Shown: positions 25,467-34,340 of the stretch, piece after piece
How positions within the stretch are numbered: position 1 is the first letter of the stretch
How the letters are laid out: every line of letters begins with the position of its first letter
Assembly: GCF_042649685.1 (NCBI RefSeq)
Contig: NZ_JBHRZT010000073.1
Coordinates: forward strand, 124,001 to 188,000
Source: Bacillus_BA songklensis
GTDB lineage: Bacteria > Bacillota > Bacilli > Bacillales > Bacillaceae_H
DNA: 64,000 nucleotides
Direction: 5' to 3'
The notes under the pieces: model-generated
What the model was told of the DNA's origin: nothing
The model's database searches: none
The model's input: only the letters and a program-made list of their open reading frames with translations
Made by a program: the position numbers and the translations under genes

Positions 25467-25502
25467 AACCCCCTTAAGGAGATTCCTTAAGGGGGTTTTA
25501 TT
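25467..25502 (+). terminator. Terminator of the atp operon
   Basis: AACCCCCTTAAGGA with TCCTTAAGGGGGTT, then TTTATTT. Confidence 0.92.
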
Positions 25503-25629
25503 TATCCCCTCGCTTGTTGCTGAAAGGAACAGGAGATATGCAGAGGCTCACGATTTTTTTGGTTCATAAGGGGCTGACTCAAAAGCCTTCAGGGAATGAC
25601 AATAATCTATTTTTCCTAATCGCACATAA

Positions 25630-25746
25630 AAACGAAAGCATTGGCTGAAAGAACTTGGTGAAGATGATTGTTTAATTGAAATAAATGACATATTAGACAA
25701 ACATAAACAGATACGTTGTCGACACTCTATAGGCGATTTGTTATAA
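25630..25746 (+). pseudogene. Possible coding remnant upstream of nuo
   Basis: 38 open codons without a start (KRKHWLKELGEDDCLIEIN...GDLL) between stops, protein-like in composition. The sequence ggggctgactcaaaa about 50 nt upstream resembles insertion-sequence ends. It may be an eroded mobile-element fragment or chance. The nuo promoter overlaps its 3' end. Confidence 0.25.
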
Positions 25747-25747
25747 T
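25719..25747 (+). promoter_or_regulatory. Candidate promoter of the nuo operon
   Basis: TCGACA, 17 bp, TATAAT; the start codon of nuoA is 54 nt downstream. Confidence 0.65.
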
Positions 25748-25801
25748 ATTACCAATACATTTCTAAATTTTTCGATAATTGTTAAGGAGGGAGGCATATT
25801 T

Positions 25802-26176
25802 GTGGGCAGCCTCAATACATATCTCAACAATTACATGATTGTTTTCATTTTCCTGCTATTAGGCATCTTGTTGCCTGTCGCAGCATTAACAGCCGGAAGA
25901 TTTCTCAGACCTCATGCACCGAGTGCGGCAAAACAAACAACATACGAAAGTGGAATTGAACCGTTTCATGAAGCAAGAGTCCAATTTAACGTCAGATATT
26001 ATATATTTGCGTTAATGTTTGTCATCTTTGATGTGGAGACGGTTTTTTTATACCCATGGGCTGTTGCATACGAACAGCTAGGTTTGTTTGCGCTTATTGA
26101 GATGATCATCTTTGTTTTTATGCTGTTAATCGGATTAATCTATGCTTGGAAAAAGAAGGTGCTGAAATGGAACTAA
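25802..26176 (+). CDS. nuoA: NADH-quinone oxidoreductase subunit A
   Basis: 124 residues, three membrane helices, with the conserved TYESGIEP loop and VIFDVETVFLYPW. GTG start at 25802 after AAGGAGGGAGG. First gene of an 11-gene complex I operon and overlaps nuoB by 10 nt. Confidence 0.95.
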   Translation: MGSLNTYLNNYMIVFIFLLLGILLPVAALTAGRFLRPHAPSAAKQTTYESGIEPFHEARVQFNVRYYIFALMFVIFDVETVFLYPWAVAYEQLGLFALIEMIIFVFMLLIGLIYAWKKKVLKWN

Positions 26177-26679
26177 ACTTAGAGCATATTTCAAAAGAAG
26201 AATTAGAAGAGATGAGACGCAATATCTTTTTAACGACCCTTGAGCAATTGAAAGCATGGGCAAGAAGCAATTCTTTATGGCCACTTACTTTCGGGCTTGC
26301 ATGCTGTGCGATTGAAATGATGGGAGTAGGCTCTTCCCACTATGATTTGGATCGTTTCGGTTCATTCTTCCGCACATCCCCAAGGCAGTCCGACGTTATG
26401 ATTATATCTGGAACTGTTACCAAAAAGATGGCGCCTATTGTTAAAAGGCTATATGATCAAATGCCTGAGCCGAAATGGGTCATTGCCATGGGGTCATGTG
26501 CAACGGCAGGAGGACCATATGTGAAATCCTACGCAGTGGTCAAAGGCGTTGATCAAATTGTCCCTGTCGATGTTTATATTCCTGGTTGTCCACCAAACCC
26601 AGCCGCATTAATATATGGAATCAATAAATTAAAAGAAAAAATACGTTATGAAGCCAAAACTGGAAAGAGGGTGATTTAG
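26167..26679 (+). CDS. nuoB: NADH-quinone oxidoreductase subunit B
   Basis: 170 residues. Binds the terminal 4Fe-4S cluster N2 through C46, C47, C111 and C141 (FGLACCAIE, MGSCAT, PGCPPNP). ATG at 26167 lies inside the end of nuoA after GAAGGTG and gives MELNLEHISKEE. Confidence 0.95.
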   Translation: MELNLEHISKEELEEMRRNIFLTTLEQLKAWARSNSLWPLTFGLACCAIEMMGVGSSHYDLDRFGSFFRTSPRQSDVMIISGTVTKKMAPIVKRLYDQMPEPKWVIAMGSCATAGGPYVKSYAVVKGVDQIVPVDVYIPGCPPNPAALIYGINKLKEKIRYEAKTGKRVI

Positions 26680-26682
26680 TCT

Positions 26683-27516
26683 ATGAGTGAAGACAAATCA
26701 CTGGAGCAATTAAAAAAAGAAGCTGCCGAAAAAGCAAAATTAGAAGCGAAAAGAAAGGTGGAAGAGTTAAAGAAACAGAAAGAGGAAGCGGCAGCTGAAA
26801 GTGCATACGATGTGGAACTGGCAAAGAAAAAGGCAGCCGCTGCAGCCAAGGCGAAAGCGCAGGCCCTGGCAAAACAAAAAGCGGCTGATTCATCAGAAAA
26901 AAGTGAAGAAGAACTGGCAAAAGAAAAAGCGAAAGCCATTGCAGCGGCGAAAGCCAAAGCAGCGGCAGCAGCAAAGGCAAAGGCAAAAGCTGCCGGTTCG
27001 GAAACAACAGCATCACCTCAACAAGAACAACCACCTTCTCTTAATCAACCACTTCTGAATAAATATGTGAAAGTCATCAAAGAGCATTTAGGTGAAGAGA
27101 TTTTAGAAGCTTACTATATCAATCGTCTTTCTAAGGACGTTCCTACCCTTGTTGCCACACCTACTACCTATTACAGAATAGCCGAATTTCTTAAATATAA
27201 CGAACAACTGAGCTTTGACTATTTATCGGAACTTCATGGAACAGATTTCCAAACACATTTTGAAGTATATGTACACCTTTATTCTTATAAAAATCATCAA
27301 CCTGTCGCCTTAAAGGTTAAAATCGATCGTGAACGGCCAGCTCTTGCTTCCATTACAAAGCTATGGGCAGGAGCTGATTGGCCTGAACGTGAGACCTATG
27401 ATTTACTGGGGATTATATTTGACGGTCATACCAATCTGAAACGGATTATGCTGCCGGATGATTGGGTGGGGTATCCTTTACGAAAAGATTACGAGCCTTA
27501 CGATGTGGAGGTATAG
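26683..27516 (+). CDS. nuoC: NADH-quinone oxidoreductase subunit C with long Lys/Ala-rich extension
   Basis: 277 residues. The catalytic 30-kDa subunit domain runs from about 125 to the end (ending in ERETYDLLGIIFDGHTNL and DWVGYPLRKDYEPYDVEV). The first 120 or so residues are an almost purely Ala/Lys/Glu helix of the type KAAAAAKAKAQALAKQKA. Extensions like this are known in some Bacillus NuoC proteins, but this one nearly doubles the subunit. ATG 26683, 4 nt after the nuoB stop. Confidence 0.93.
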   Translation: MSEDKSLEQLKKEAAEKAKLEAKRKVEELKKQKEEAAAESAYDVELAKKKAAAAAKAKAQALAKQKAADSSEKSEEELAKEKAKAIAAAKAKAAAAAKAKAKAAGSETTASPQQEQPPSLNQPLLNKYVKVIKEHLGEEILEAYYINRLSKDVPTLVATPTTYYRIAEFLKYNEQLSFDYLSELHGTDFQTHFEVYVHLYSYKNHQPVALKVKIDRERPALASITKLWAGADWPERETYDLLGIIFDGHTNLKRIMLPDDWVGYPLRKDYEPYDVEV

Positions 27517-27519
27517 CAC

Positions 27520-28620
27520 ATGATCCGTACAGAAGAAATGCTTTTAAACGTAGGCCCTCAGCATCCCAGCACACATGGTGTACTTCGCCTTGTCATTAAA
27601 ATAGACGGTGAAATTATTAAAGAAGCGACACCTGTTATCGGCTATCTTCATCGCGGTACAGAGAAATTAGCGGAAAATCTCCAATACACACAAATTATCC
27701 CTTACACCGACCGAATGGATTATTTATCGGCCATGACCAATAACTATGTCATTTGCCATGCGGTTGAAACGATGATGGGAATCGAAGTTCCCGATCGGGC
27801 AGAGTATTTACGTGTTCTGGCCATGGAACTTGGACGTGTTGCCAGTCATCTTGTCTGGTGGGGAACATATTTATTAGATATCGGTGCCGTTAGTCCTTTC
27901 TTGTACGCCTTCCGTGAGCGGGAGATGATTATCAACTTATTAAATGAACTATCAGGAGCTCGTTTAACATTCAACTACATGCGGATTGGCGGAGTTAAGT
28001 GGGATGCACCTGAAGGCTGGATTGAAAAAGTACGTGAGTTTGTTCCATATATGAGAGAACAACTGAAGGGCTACCATGACCTTGTGACAGGGAATGAGAT
28101 CTTCCTTCACCGCGTAAAGGGGGTAGGGGTTTACACGAAGGAAGAGGCCCTCAATTATTCGCTGAGCGGTGCCAACCTTCGCTGCACAGGGGTGAAATGG
28201 GATCTTCGGAAAGATGAACCATATTCAATCTATAATCGTTTTGATTTTGATGTTCCCGTACGAGAAAAGGGAGATGCGTTTGCCAGGTACGAATGCAGGA
28301 TGGCTGAAATTGAAGAGTCATTAAAGATTATCGAGCAAGCAGTGGAACAATTCCCTGAAAATGGAGACATTATGGCAAAAGTGCCGAAGATCATTAAAGC
28401 ACCCAAAGGGGAGGCGTTTGTCCGAATTGAGTCACCAAGGGGTGAAATTGGCTGCTATATCGCGAGTGAAGGAAAAAAGGAACCTTATCGTCTGAAATTC
28501 AGGCGCCCGTCTTTTTACAATCTTCAAATCTTGCCGAGGCTGCTAAAAGGGGAGAACATGGCCAACTTAATTACCATTTTAGGCGCCATTGACATTGTGC
28601 TCGGGGAGGTTGATGGTTAA
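27520..28620 (+). CDS. nuoD: NADH-quinone oxidoreductase subunit D
   Basis: 366 residues, 49-kDa subunit that forms the quinone pocket with NuoB. Contains GPQHPSTHGVLRL, IGYLHRGTEK, ELGRVASHLVWWG and the C-terminal DIVLGEVD. Separate gene, not fused to nuoC as in enterics. Its stop overlaps the nuoH ATG (TAATGA). Confidence 0.96.
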   Translation: MIRTEEMLLNVGPQHPSTHGVLRLVIKIDGEIIKEATPVIGYLHRGTEKLAENLQYTQIIPYTDRMDYLSAMTNNYVICHAVETMMGIEVPDRAEYLRVLAMELGRVASHLVWWGTYLLDIGAVSPFLYAFREREMIINLLNELSGARLTFNYMRIGGVKWDAPEGWIEKVREFVPYMREQLKGYHDLVTGNEIFLHRVKGVGVYTKEEALNYSLSGANLRCTGVKWDLRKDEPYSIYNRFDFDVPVREKGDAFARYECRMAEIEESLKIIEQAVEQFPENGDIMAKVPKIIKAPKGEAFVRIESPRGEIGCYIASEGKKEPYRLKFRRPSFYNLQILPRLLKGENMANLITILGAIDIVLGEVDG

Positions 28621-29621
28621 TGATCGAAAGCTTGCTTCAATCTTCACCAGGATGGATGAATTTTCTTATTTTCTTTGGGCTTGCGACCGCTTTGCTGATG
28701 GTTGTATTAGGATTTGTTACATATGGCATCTTAGCGGAACGGAAAGTCATGGGCTTTATGCAGGGGCGTATCGGACCCAATCAAGTCGGTGGAAGATGGG
28801 GACTGCTGCAAACCGTAGCCGATGTATTAAAACTTTTGCTCAAGGAAGACACCATTCCTAAATTGGCAGATCGACCTTTATTCATTTTAGCGCCCGCCAT
28901 TGCGTTTGCACCTGCCTTTATGGTTTTAGCAACCATTCCGTTTACGGAACACGTACAGTTTGCAGATATTGGGGTAGGGCTGCTTTATTACATAGCCATA
29001 TCCGGTTTATCGACTGTTGGAGTTGTGACAGGAGCCTGGGCATCCAACAATAAATACGCTTTGCTGGGAGGAATGAGGGCTGCTGCTCAGATGATTTCAT
29101 ATGAAATCCCTCTTGTTATGTCGGTGTTAGGCGTCATTTTGTTAACAGGTAGCCTGAATTTAAACGAGATTGTTCAAGCACAGGAAAAGGTATGGTTCAT
29201 TTTTTTACAGCCTGTTGCCTTCCTTGTCTTTTTAATCGCTTCTGTTGCTGAACTTAATCGTACACCTTTCGATTTGCCGGAAGCGGAATCTGAGCTCATT
29301 GCAGGGTTTCATGTGGAATATTCAGGTTTCCGCTGGGCGTTTTTCATGTTGGCAGAATATGTGTATTTTTTCGCAATGGCTGCCCTTACGACCGTTTTAT
29401 TTTTAGGAGGGTGGCATCCTGTTCGATTCCTTGATTTTATACCGGGCGCTGTTTGGTTTGCGTTGAAATTCAGTGCGGTTGTCTTCTTGCTTATTTGGTT
29501 TCGTATTACATTTCCGCGTTTACGTGCCGATCAGCTCATGGAGTTCGGCTGGAAAGTCCTATTGCCAATTGCGTTAGCCAATATCTTTGTAACAGCTATT
29601 GTAAAAGAGCTGTTCTTCTAA
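28620..29621 (+). CDS. nuoH: NADH-quinone oxidoreductase subunit H
   Basis: 333 residues, eight-helix ND1-type membrane subunit coupling quinone site to proton channels. Conserved GRIGPNQVGGRWGLLQTVADVLKLLLKED-type region, ERKVMGFMQ, and the loop RTPFDLPEAESELIAGFHVEYSG. Confidence 0.96.
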   Translation: MIESLLQSSPGWMNFLIFFGLATALLMVVLGFVTYGILAERKVMGFMQGRIGPNQVGGRWGLLQTVADVLKLLLKEDTIPKLADRPLFILAPAIAFAPAFMVLATIPFTEHVQFADIGVGLLYYIAISGLSTVGVVTGAWASNNKYALLGGMRAAAQMISYEIPLVMSVLGVILLTGSLNLNEIVQAQEKVWFIFLQPVAFLVFLIASVAELNRTPFDLPEAESELIAGFHVEYSGFRWAFFMLAEYVYFFAMAALTTVLFLGGWHPVRFLDFIPGAVWFALKFSAVVFLLIWFRITFPRLRADQLMEFGWKVLLPIALANIFVTAIVKELFF

Positions 29622-29635
29622 AAGGAGTGGGGACA

Positions 29636-30055
29636 TTGTTTGGTTTAGCCAAGGGGCTAGCTTACACATTAAAAAATTTAACGAAGAAAAAAGTGACATA
29701 TGATTATCCGACCGAGTCTATTCCGCTGCCAGATCGTTTCAGGGGCATTCAAAAATTTTATCCTGAAAAATGTATCGTTTGTAATCAATGTGCCAATATT
29801 TGTCCAACAGATTGTATTCAATTGACGGGAAAAAAGCATCCAGATCCGGCGAAAAAAGGGAAGATCATTGATACGTATGACATCAACTTTGAAATTTGTA
29901 TTTTATGCGATTTATGTACGGAAGTTTGCCCAACTGAGGCAATTGTGATGACCAACAATTTTGAATTGGCGGAATACAGCCGGGATGATTTGTTTAAAAA
30001 TCTGGAGTGGCTCGATGAAAATGATCAAAATGTGAGAAAGGAGAATAAGGCATGA
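29636..30055 (+). CDS. nuoI: NADH-quinone oxidoreductase subunit I
   Basis: 139 residues, ferredoxin-like subunit with two 4Fe-4S clusters: C46, C49, C52 with C98, and C88, C91, C94 with C56 (CIVCNQCANIC and CILCDLCTEVC). TTG start at 29636, 8 nt after AAAGGAG; a longer reading overlaps nuoH and is not homologous. Confidence 0.93.
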   Translation: MFGLAKGLAYTLKNLTKKKVTYDYPTESIPLPDRFRGIQKFYPEKCIVCNQCANICPTDCIQLTGKKHPDPAKKGKIIDTYDINFEICILCDLCTEVCPTEAIVMTNNFELAEYSRDDLFKNLEWLDENDQNVRKENKA

Positions 30056-30570
30056 TGCTGTCAGGAGAATTTGTTGCCTTTATCGGTCTCGCATTGGCAG
30101 CTATTATCGGAGCCATGTTGATGATTCAGTTAACAAAAGTCGTCCACATGGTCGTAGCGCTTGTGTTCACATTTGTTAGTATTGCCGGTTTATTCGTACT
30201 GTTGTCTGCCGAATTTCTCGCTGCCGTCCAAGTCTTAATTTATTCAGGGGCCATCACCATTATTATGCTGTTTGGCATCATGCTGACCAGACACGATGAT
30301 CAGGAAGAAGACAAAGTGAGCTGGCGAAGAAAAATTCTTATTTTAATTGGGGTTGTTGGATTTGGACTTTTCATGTTTCTAGGAATTCATAACTTATCAT
30401 TTGGTGACCAGGCAGTGAATTTGCATGAGGAGAATACGAAACAGATTGGAATTGCTTTGTATTCGAAACACATCATTCCGTTTGAATTAACGTCCGTTGT
30501 TCTGCTTGTCGCTTTAATTGGGGCTATTATTCTAGCGAAAAAAGATGAAAAGGAGGCAGATGAAAAATGA
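30052..30570 (+). CDS. nuoJ: NADH-quinone oxidoreductase subunit J
   Basis: 172 residues, five helices, ND6 family (VQVLIYSGAITIIMLFGIML). ATG overlaps the nuoI stop (ATGA); a second ATG follows directly. The C-terminal tail is Lys/Glu-rich and overlaps nuoK by 4 nt. Confidence 0.94.
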   Translation: MMLSGEFVAFIGLALAAIIGAMLMIQLTKVVHMVVALVFTFVSIAGLFVLLSAEFLAAVQVLIYSGAITIIMLFGIMLTRHDDQEEDKVSWRRKILILIGVVGFGLFMFLGIHNLSFGDQAVNLHEENTKQIGIALYSKHIIPFELTSVVLLVALIGAIILAKKDEKEADEK

Positions 30571-30881
30571 GCAGTATCCCATTATCTGCTTATCTCATTT
30601 TGGCCATCATCTTATTTTGTATCGGATTGTACGGGGCTCTTACAAAACGTAACACCGTAATCGTTCTGATTTCCATTGAACTCATGCTGAATGCTGTGAA
30701 CCTGAACCTGGTGGCATTCAGTAAATACGGGGTAAATCCGAATATTACAGGTCAAATCTTTTCGCTGTTTACCATCACGGTGGCAGCGGCAGAAGCAGCA
30801 GTTGGTTTAGCGATATTGATGGCTCTTTATCGTCGTAAAAAGACCATTAATATCGATGAAATGGATTCAATGAAGCATTAA
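30567..30881 (+). CDS. nuoK: NADH-quinone oxidoreductase subunit K
   Basis: 104 residues, three helices, ND4L family, with the membrane Glu residues of ISIELMLNAVNLNLVAFS and VAAAEAAVGLAIL. Coupled to nuoJ. Confidence 0.95.
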   Translation: MSSIPLSAYLILAIILFCIGLYGALTKRNTVIVLISIELMLNAVNLNLVAFSKYGVNPNITGQIFSLFTITVAAAEAAVGLAILMALYRRKKTINIDEMDSMKH

Positions 30882-30946
30882 AAACGATGAAGGCTGTATA
30901 TATTTGACTATACGGAAAGCATCGGAAAAAGGGGATTGGGAATACG

Positions 30947-32815
30947 ATGATGGAGAATGCTTGGCTCATACCGGTTTTTCCACTTATCTCATTTTTGTTC
31001 CTTCTTCTCATTGGTCAGCGTTTGAAGGAAAACAGTGCCTACATCGGGATATTCTTCACCTTTCTTTCATTCATTCTCTCTGTCGTAGTATTGGTGAATC
31101 GACTGCAGGGACCGACTTATAAGGCAGAAGGTACATGGCTGCAAATCGGTGATACGATTATAACAGCAGGATTTGAAGTGAACGCATTGAATGCGCTCAT
31201 GATCGTGATTGTCTCGCTTGTCAGCTTTTTAGTACATGTTTATTCAAAAGGATATATGCATGGGGATGAGCGTTTTTCTGTTTTTTACGCATATCTCGGA
31301 TTGTTTACATTTGCGATGTTAGGGCTTGTCCTTTCTCCCAACCTGCTTCAGCTTTATGTATTTTGGGAACTTGTAGGTCTTGGGTCATTTCTGTTAATCG
31401 GTTTTTATTTTTATAAGGAAGAAGCGTTTGCTGCTGCCAGAAAGGCATTCATTATGACACGTATAGGGGATGTCGGCCTTTTCATTGGTATGATTCTATT
31501 ATTCTGGCAAGTGGGCAGCTTTGAATATGATGAAATATTTAAGGCTGTTGGAGCCGGCACGATTCCTTTAACCATGATTACCTTAACGAGTATTTTAATT
31601 TTTATCGGTGCTATAGGGAAATCAGGTCAGCTTCCGCTTCATACATGGCTGCCGGATGCGATGGAAGGCCCCACTCCTGTATCAGCCTTAATTCACGCTG
31701 CAACGATGGTAGCAGCGGGCGTTTATTTAGTAGCGACCATGTTTCCGCTCTTTGCAGCAAGTGAGGCAGCTTTAACCATTGTAGCGACAGTTGGAGCGAT
31801 TACGGCCATTTTTGCCGCTTCCATTGGTTTGGTCCAAAAGGATATTAAACGGGTATTGGCTTATTCAACTGTCAGCCAGCTTGGTTACATGATGCTGGCA
31901 CTCGGATCGGCTGGATATGTAGCCGGTGTCTTTCATTTAATGACACATGCTTTCTTTAAAGCTTTATTGTTCTTGGCGGCAGGAAGTGTCATTCATGCAG
32001 TACATACTCAAAACATTGAAGAAATGGGAGGCCTGTGGAGGAAGCTTCGCCTAACGGGAATTCTGTTTCTGGCCGGTACCCTGGCGATCAGTGGTGTGCC
32101 GTTGTTTTCAGGGTTCTTTAGTAAAGATGAAATCTTAATTGCAGCCTGGGCCCACGGAAATTACGTGTTATTTGCTCTTGCCATAGTTGCTGCTTTATTT
32201 ACAGCTTTTTATATGTTCCGTCTATTCTTTATGGTGTTTAGTGGTGATTTCCGTGGAGAAGAACAACACATTCATCAATCACCAGCTGTCATGACCATGC
32301 CCATGATTATGTTAGCGGTGCTGGCTGTTGGAGCCGGTTATGTTCAAACACCGTGGTTTGGTACATTCCTGGGTGACTGGCTGACGGAAAATCGTCCTGA
32401 GTTGGGACATGGACATATTGAGGGACCTTTATGGATCATGGTGTTGGCAACGGTCATATCTTTGATTGGAATTTTGATTGCTTATATGATGTATGGCAAA
32501 AAGGCATGGTCAAGAGATTGGTTAAGCGGAGCCCTTCCGATGACTTATTCGGTATTATACCGAAAGTATTATGTAGATGAGTTCTATCGGGGAACCGTTG
32601 TAAACGTTGTGAAGATCATTAGCCTTTTCTGCAAATATATCGATGAATTCTTTGTTAAAGGGTTAATCGCGTTGGTTGTATCTGCGGTTCAGTCCATCGG
32701 AAAGAATGGAGCTCGTCTTCATAACGGCCAAACCCAGCGTTATGGAACAGTTGCTTTTATTGGATTGGCTGTGCTGATCATTATACTTGCGGTGTCAGGG
32801 GGGTATTTAAGTTGA
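30947..32815 (+). CDS. nuoL: NADH-quinone oxidoreductase subunit L
   Basis: 622 residues, antiporter-like proton pump with a long C-terminal lateral helix. Contains FWELVGLGSFLLIGFY, the lysine region GKSGQLPLHTWLPDAMEGPTPVSALIHAATMVAAG (key positions Lys and His visible) and YSTVSQLGYMMLA. Start is one of two adjacent ATGs (30947 or 30950). Ribosome-binding site is weak. Ends in a TTGA overlap with nuoM. Confidence 0.95.
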   Translation: MMENAWLIPVFPLISFLFLLLIGQRLKENSAYIGIFFTFLSFILSVVVLVNRLQGPTYKAEGTWLQIGDTIITAGFEVNALNALMIVIVSLVSFLVHVYSKGYMHGDERFSVFYAYLGLFTFAMLGLVLSPNLLQLYVFWELVGLGSFLLIGFYFYKEEAFAAARKAFIMTRIGDVGLFIGMILLFWQVGSFEYDEIFKAVGAGTIPLTMITLTSILIFIGAIGKSGQLPLHTWLPDAMEGPTPVSALIHAATMVAAGVYLVATMFPLFAASEAALTIVATVGAITAIFAASIGLVQKDIKRVLAYSTVSQLGYMMLALGSAGYVAGVFHLMTHAFFKALLFLAAGSVIHAVHTQNIEEMGGLWRKLRLTGILFLAGTLAISGVPLFSGFFSKDEILIAAWAHGNYVLFALAIVAALFTAFYMFRLFFMVFSGDFRGEEQHIHQSPAVMTMPMIMLAVLAVGAGYVQTPWFGTFLGDWLTENRPELGHGHIEGPLWIMVLATVISLIGILIAYMMYGKKAWSRDWLSGALPMTYSVLYRKYYVDEFYRGTVVNVVKIISLFCKYIDEFFVKGLIALVVSAVQSIGKNGARLHNGQTQRYGTVAFIGLAVLIIILAVSGGYLS

Positions 32816-34335
32816 ATCATTCCTATCTTTTATCATGGCTTGTTTTCTCCCCGCTTCTTGGCATAATTGCTTTGTTGTTTATTCCAAGAAACAAGGAACA
32901 TCTCGTTAAACGGGTTGGTTTTTTAGCAACCCTTATTCCCCTTGCATTAGCGATACGGGTATATAGTCAAATTCAATCAGGAAAAGCGTACACAGATTTT
33001 GCGCAAGTGCATGATTGGTTTCAATTCGGCCATTTCCCCATGCTTGAAGGGGCGTTTGCTGTTCGCTATGAGTTGGGATTGAGCGGTCTTTCCTTAGCCA
33101 TGATTTTGTTAACCGCTTTGCTGTCAAGTCTTGCTGCCATTGCATCCATCTACATTAAGCATGAATGGAAAGGATATTTTATGCTGTTTCTTTTACTCGA
33201 AGTCGGGATGCTTGGTGTGTTTGCTGCAGAAAACCTTGTGTTATTTTTTATCTTTTTTGAGATCACCCTCATTCCAATGTTTTTCCTCATCGGCAAATGG
33301 GGATTTTTTGAAAGGGAAAAAGCGGCATACACGTTTCTTCTTTATAACGGTCTCGGATCGGCTGTGTTATTGATCGTCATTGTGACATTACTTGCAAGAA
33401 CGGGAACCTCTAACATTGCTCTGCTGACAGAGATATTAAACAGGGGGGCGGGGGACGTCCAGACCATCGCTCCATTATCGGAAAGTGCACGGTTTGGTTT
33501 ACTTATCGCGCTCTTAGTGGCATTTGGAATTAAACTTCCGATTTTTCCGCTTCATACATGGATGCTCCAAGTCCACGTACAAGCACCTCCTTCCATCGTT
33601 ATGCTCCATTCAGGCGTTTTGCTGAAAATTGGTGCATTTGGTTTCATTCGGTTTGGCCTTGGGATGTTTCCGCAAGAGTTTCAGAAAATTGCCGGTATTC
33701 TAGTAGTACTGGGTATCATTAATTTGCTCTATGGTGCCTTTTTGGCCTTTATCCAACCTGATTTCAAAAAGGTGCTTGCATACTCCAGTGTTTCGCATAT
33801 GGGAATCGTATTAATCGGACTGGGCTCGTTGAATGAAGCTGGTTTGCAAGGCGCTATTTTTCAGGTTGTATCACATGGCTTTATTTCAGCATTGTTATTC
33901 TTCCTTGTGGGCGTCTTTTATGAACGAGTCAATACTTCGACCATTTCTCGTCTTGGGGGGCTTGCTAAAACGATGCCGTTAGCTTCAGGCTTTTTATTGG
34001 CAGGGACGATGGCCTCCCTGGGATTGCCGGGCATGTCGGGTTTTATTAGTGAGTTCATGGCTTTTTTAGGGTTATTTAAAGTGATGCCTTTCCTGGCAGC
34101 GGTTGGGACACTAGGTATCATTATGACAGCCGTATATTTACTGAGAGCAGTCTTAAACATGACCTTTGGAAAAAGCAATCCAGTATATGAAGGAGCGAAA
34201 GATCTTAAAGGCATTGAGGCGCTGCCAGTGGCCATCCTTCTTGGTTTCATTATTCTAATAGGTGTGTACCCGGCCGTTTTAACAGAATTAATTCAAACAT
34301 CCATTCAGTCCATTGCATTGGGAATCGGGGGGTGA
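32812..34335 (+). CDS. nuoM: NADH-quinone oxidoreductase subunit M
   Basis: 507 residues, antiporter-like subunit. FFEITLIPMFFLIGKWG, KLPIFPLHTWMLQVHVQAPPS and YSSVSHMGIVLIGLG. TTG start at 32812 overlapping the nuoL TGA, after GGGGGG. Confidence 0.95.
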   Translation: MNHSYLLSWLVFSPLLGIIALLFIPRNKEHLVKRVGFLATLIPLALAIRVYSQIQSGKAYTDFAQVHDWFQFGHFPMLEGAFAVRYELGLSGLSLAMILLTALLSSLAAIASIYIKHEWKGYFMLFLLLEVGMLGVFAAENLVLFFIFFEITLIPMFFLIGKWGFFEREKAAYTFLLYNGLGSAVLLIVIVTLLARTGTSNIALLTEILNRGAGDVQTIAPLSESARFGLLIALLVAFGIKLPIFPLHTWMLQVHVQAPPSIVMLHSGVLLKIGAFGFIRFGLGMFPQEFQKIAGILVVLGIINLLYGAFLAFIQPDFKKVLAYSSVSHMGIVLIGLGSLNEAGLQGAIFQVVSHGFISALLFFLVGVFYERVNTSTISRLGGLAKTMPLASGFLLAGTMASLGLPGMSGFISEFMAFLGLFKVMPFLAAVGTLGIIMTAVYLLRAVLNMTFGKSNPVYEGAKDLKGIEALPVAILLGFIILIGVYPAVLTELIQTSIQSIALGIGG

Positions 34336-34340
34336 TCAGC

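Noticed and set aside
26676..27034. Long antisense open frames opposite the start of nuoC (Phe/Ala-rich and Leu/Pro-rich)
   Set aside because: They mirror the Ala/Lys codon repeats of the NuoC extension and have no ribosome-binding site or protein-like sequence.
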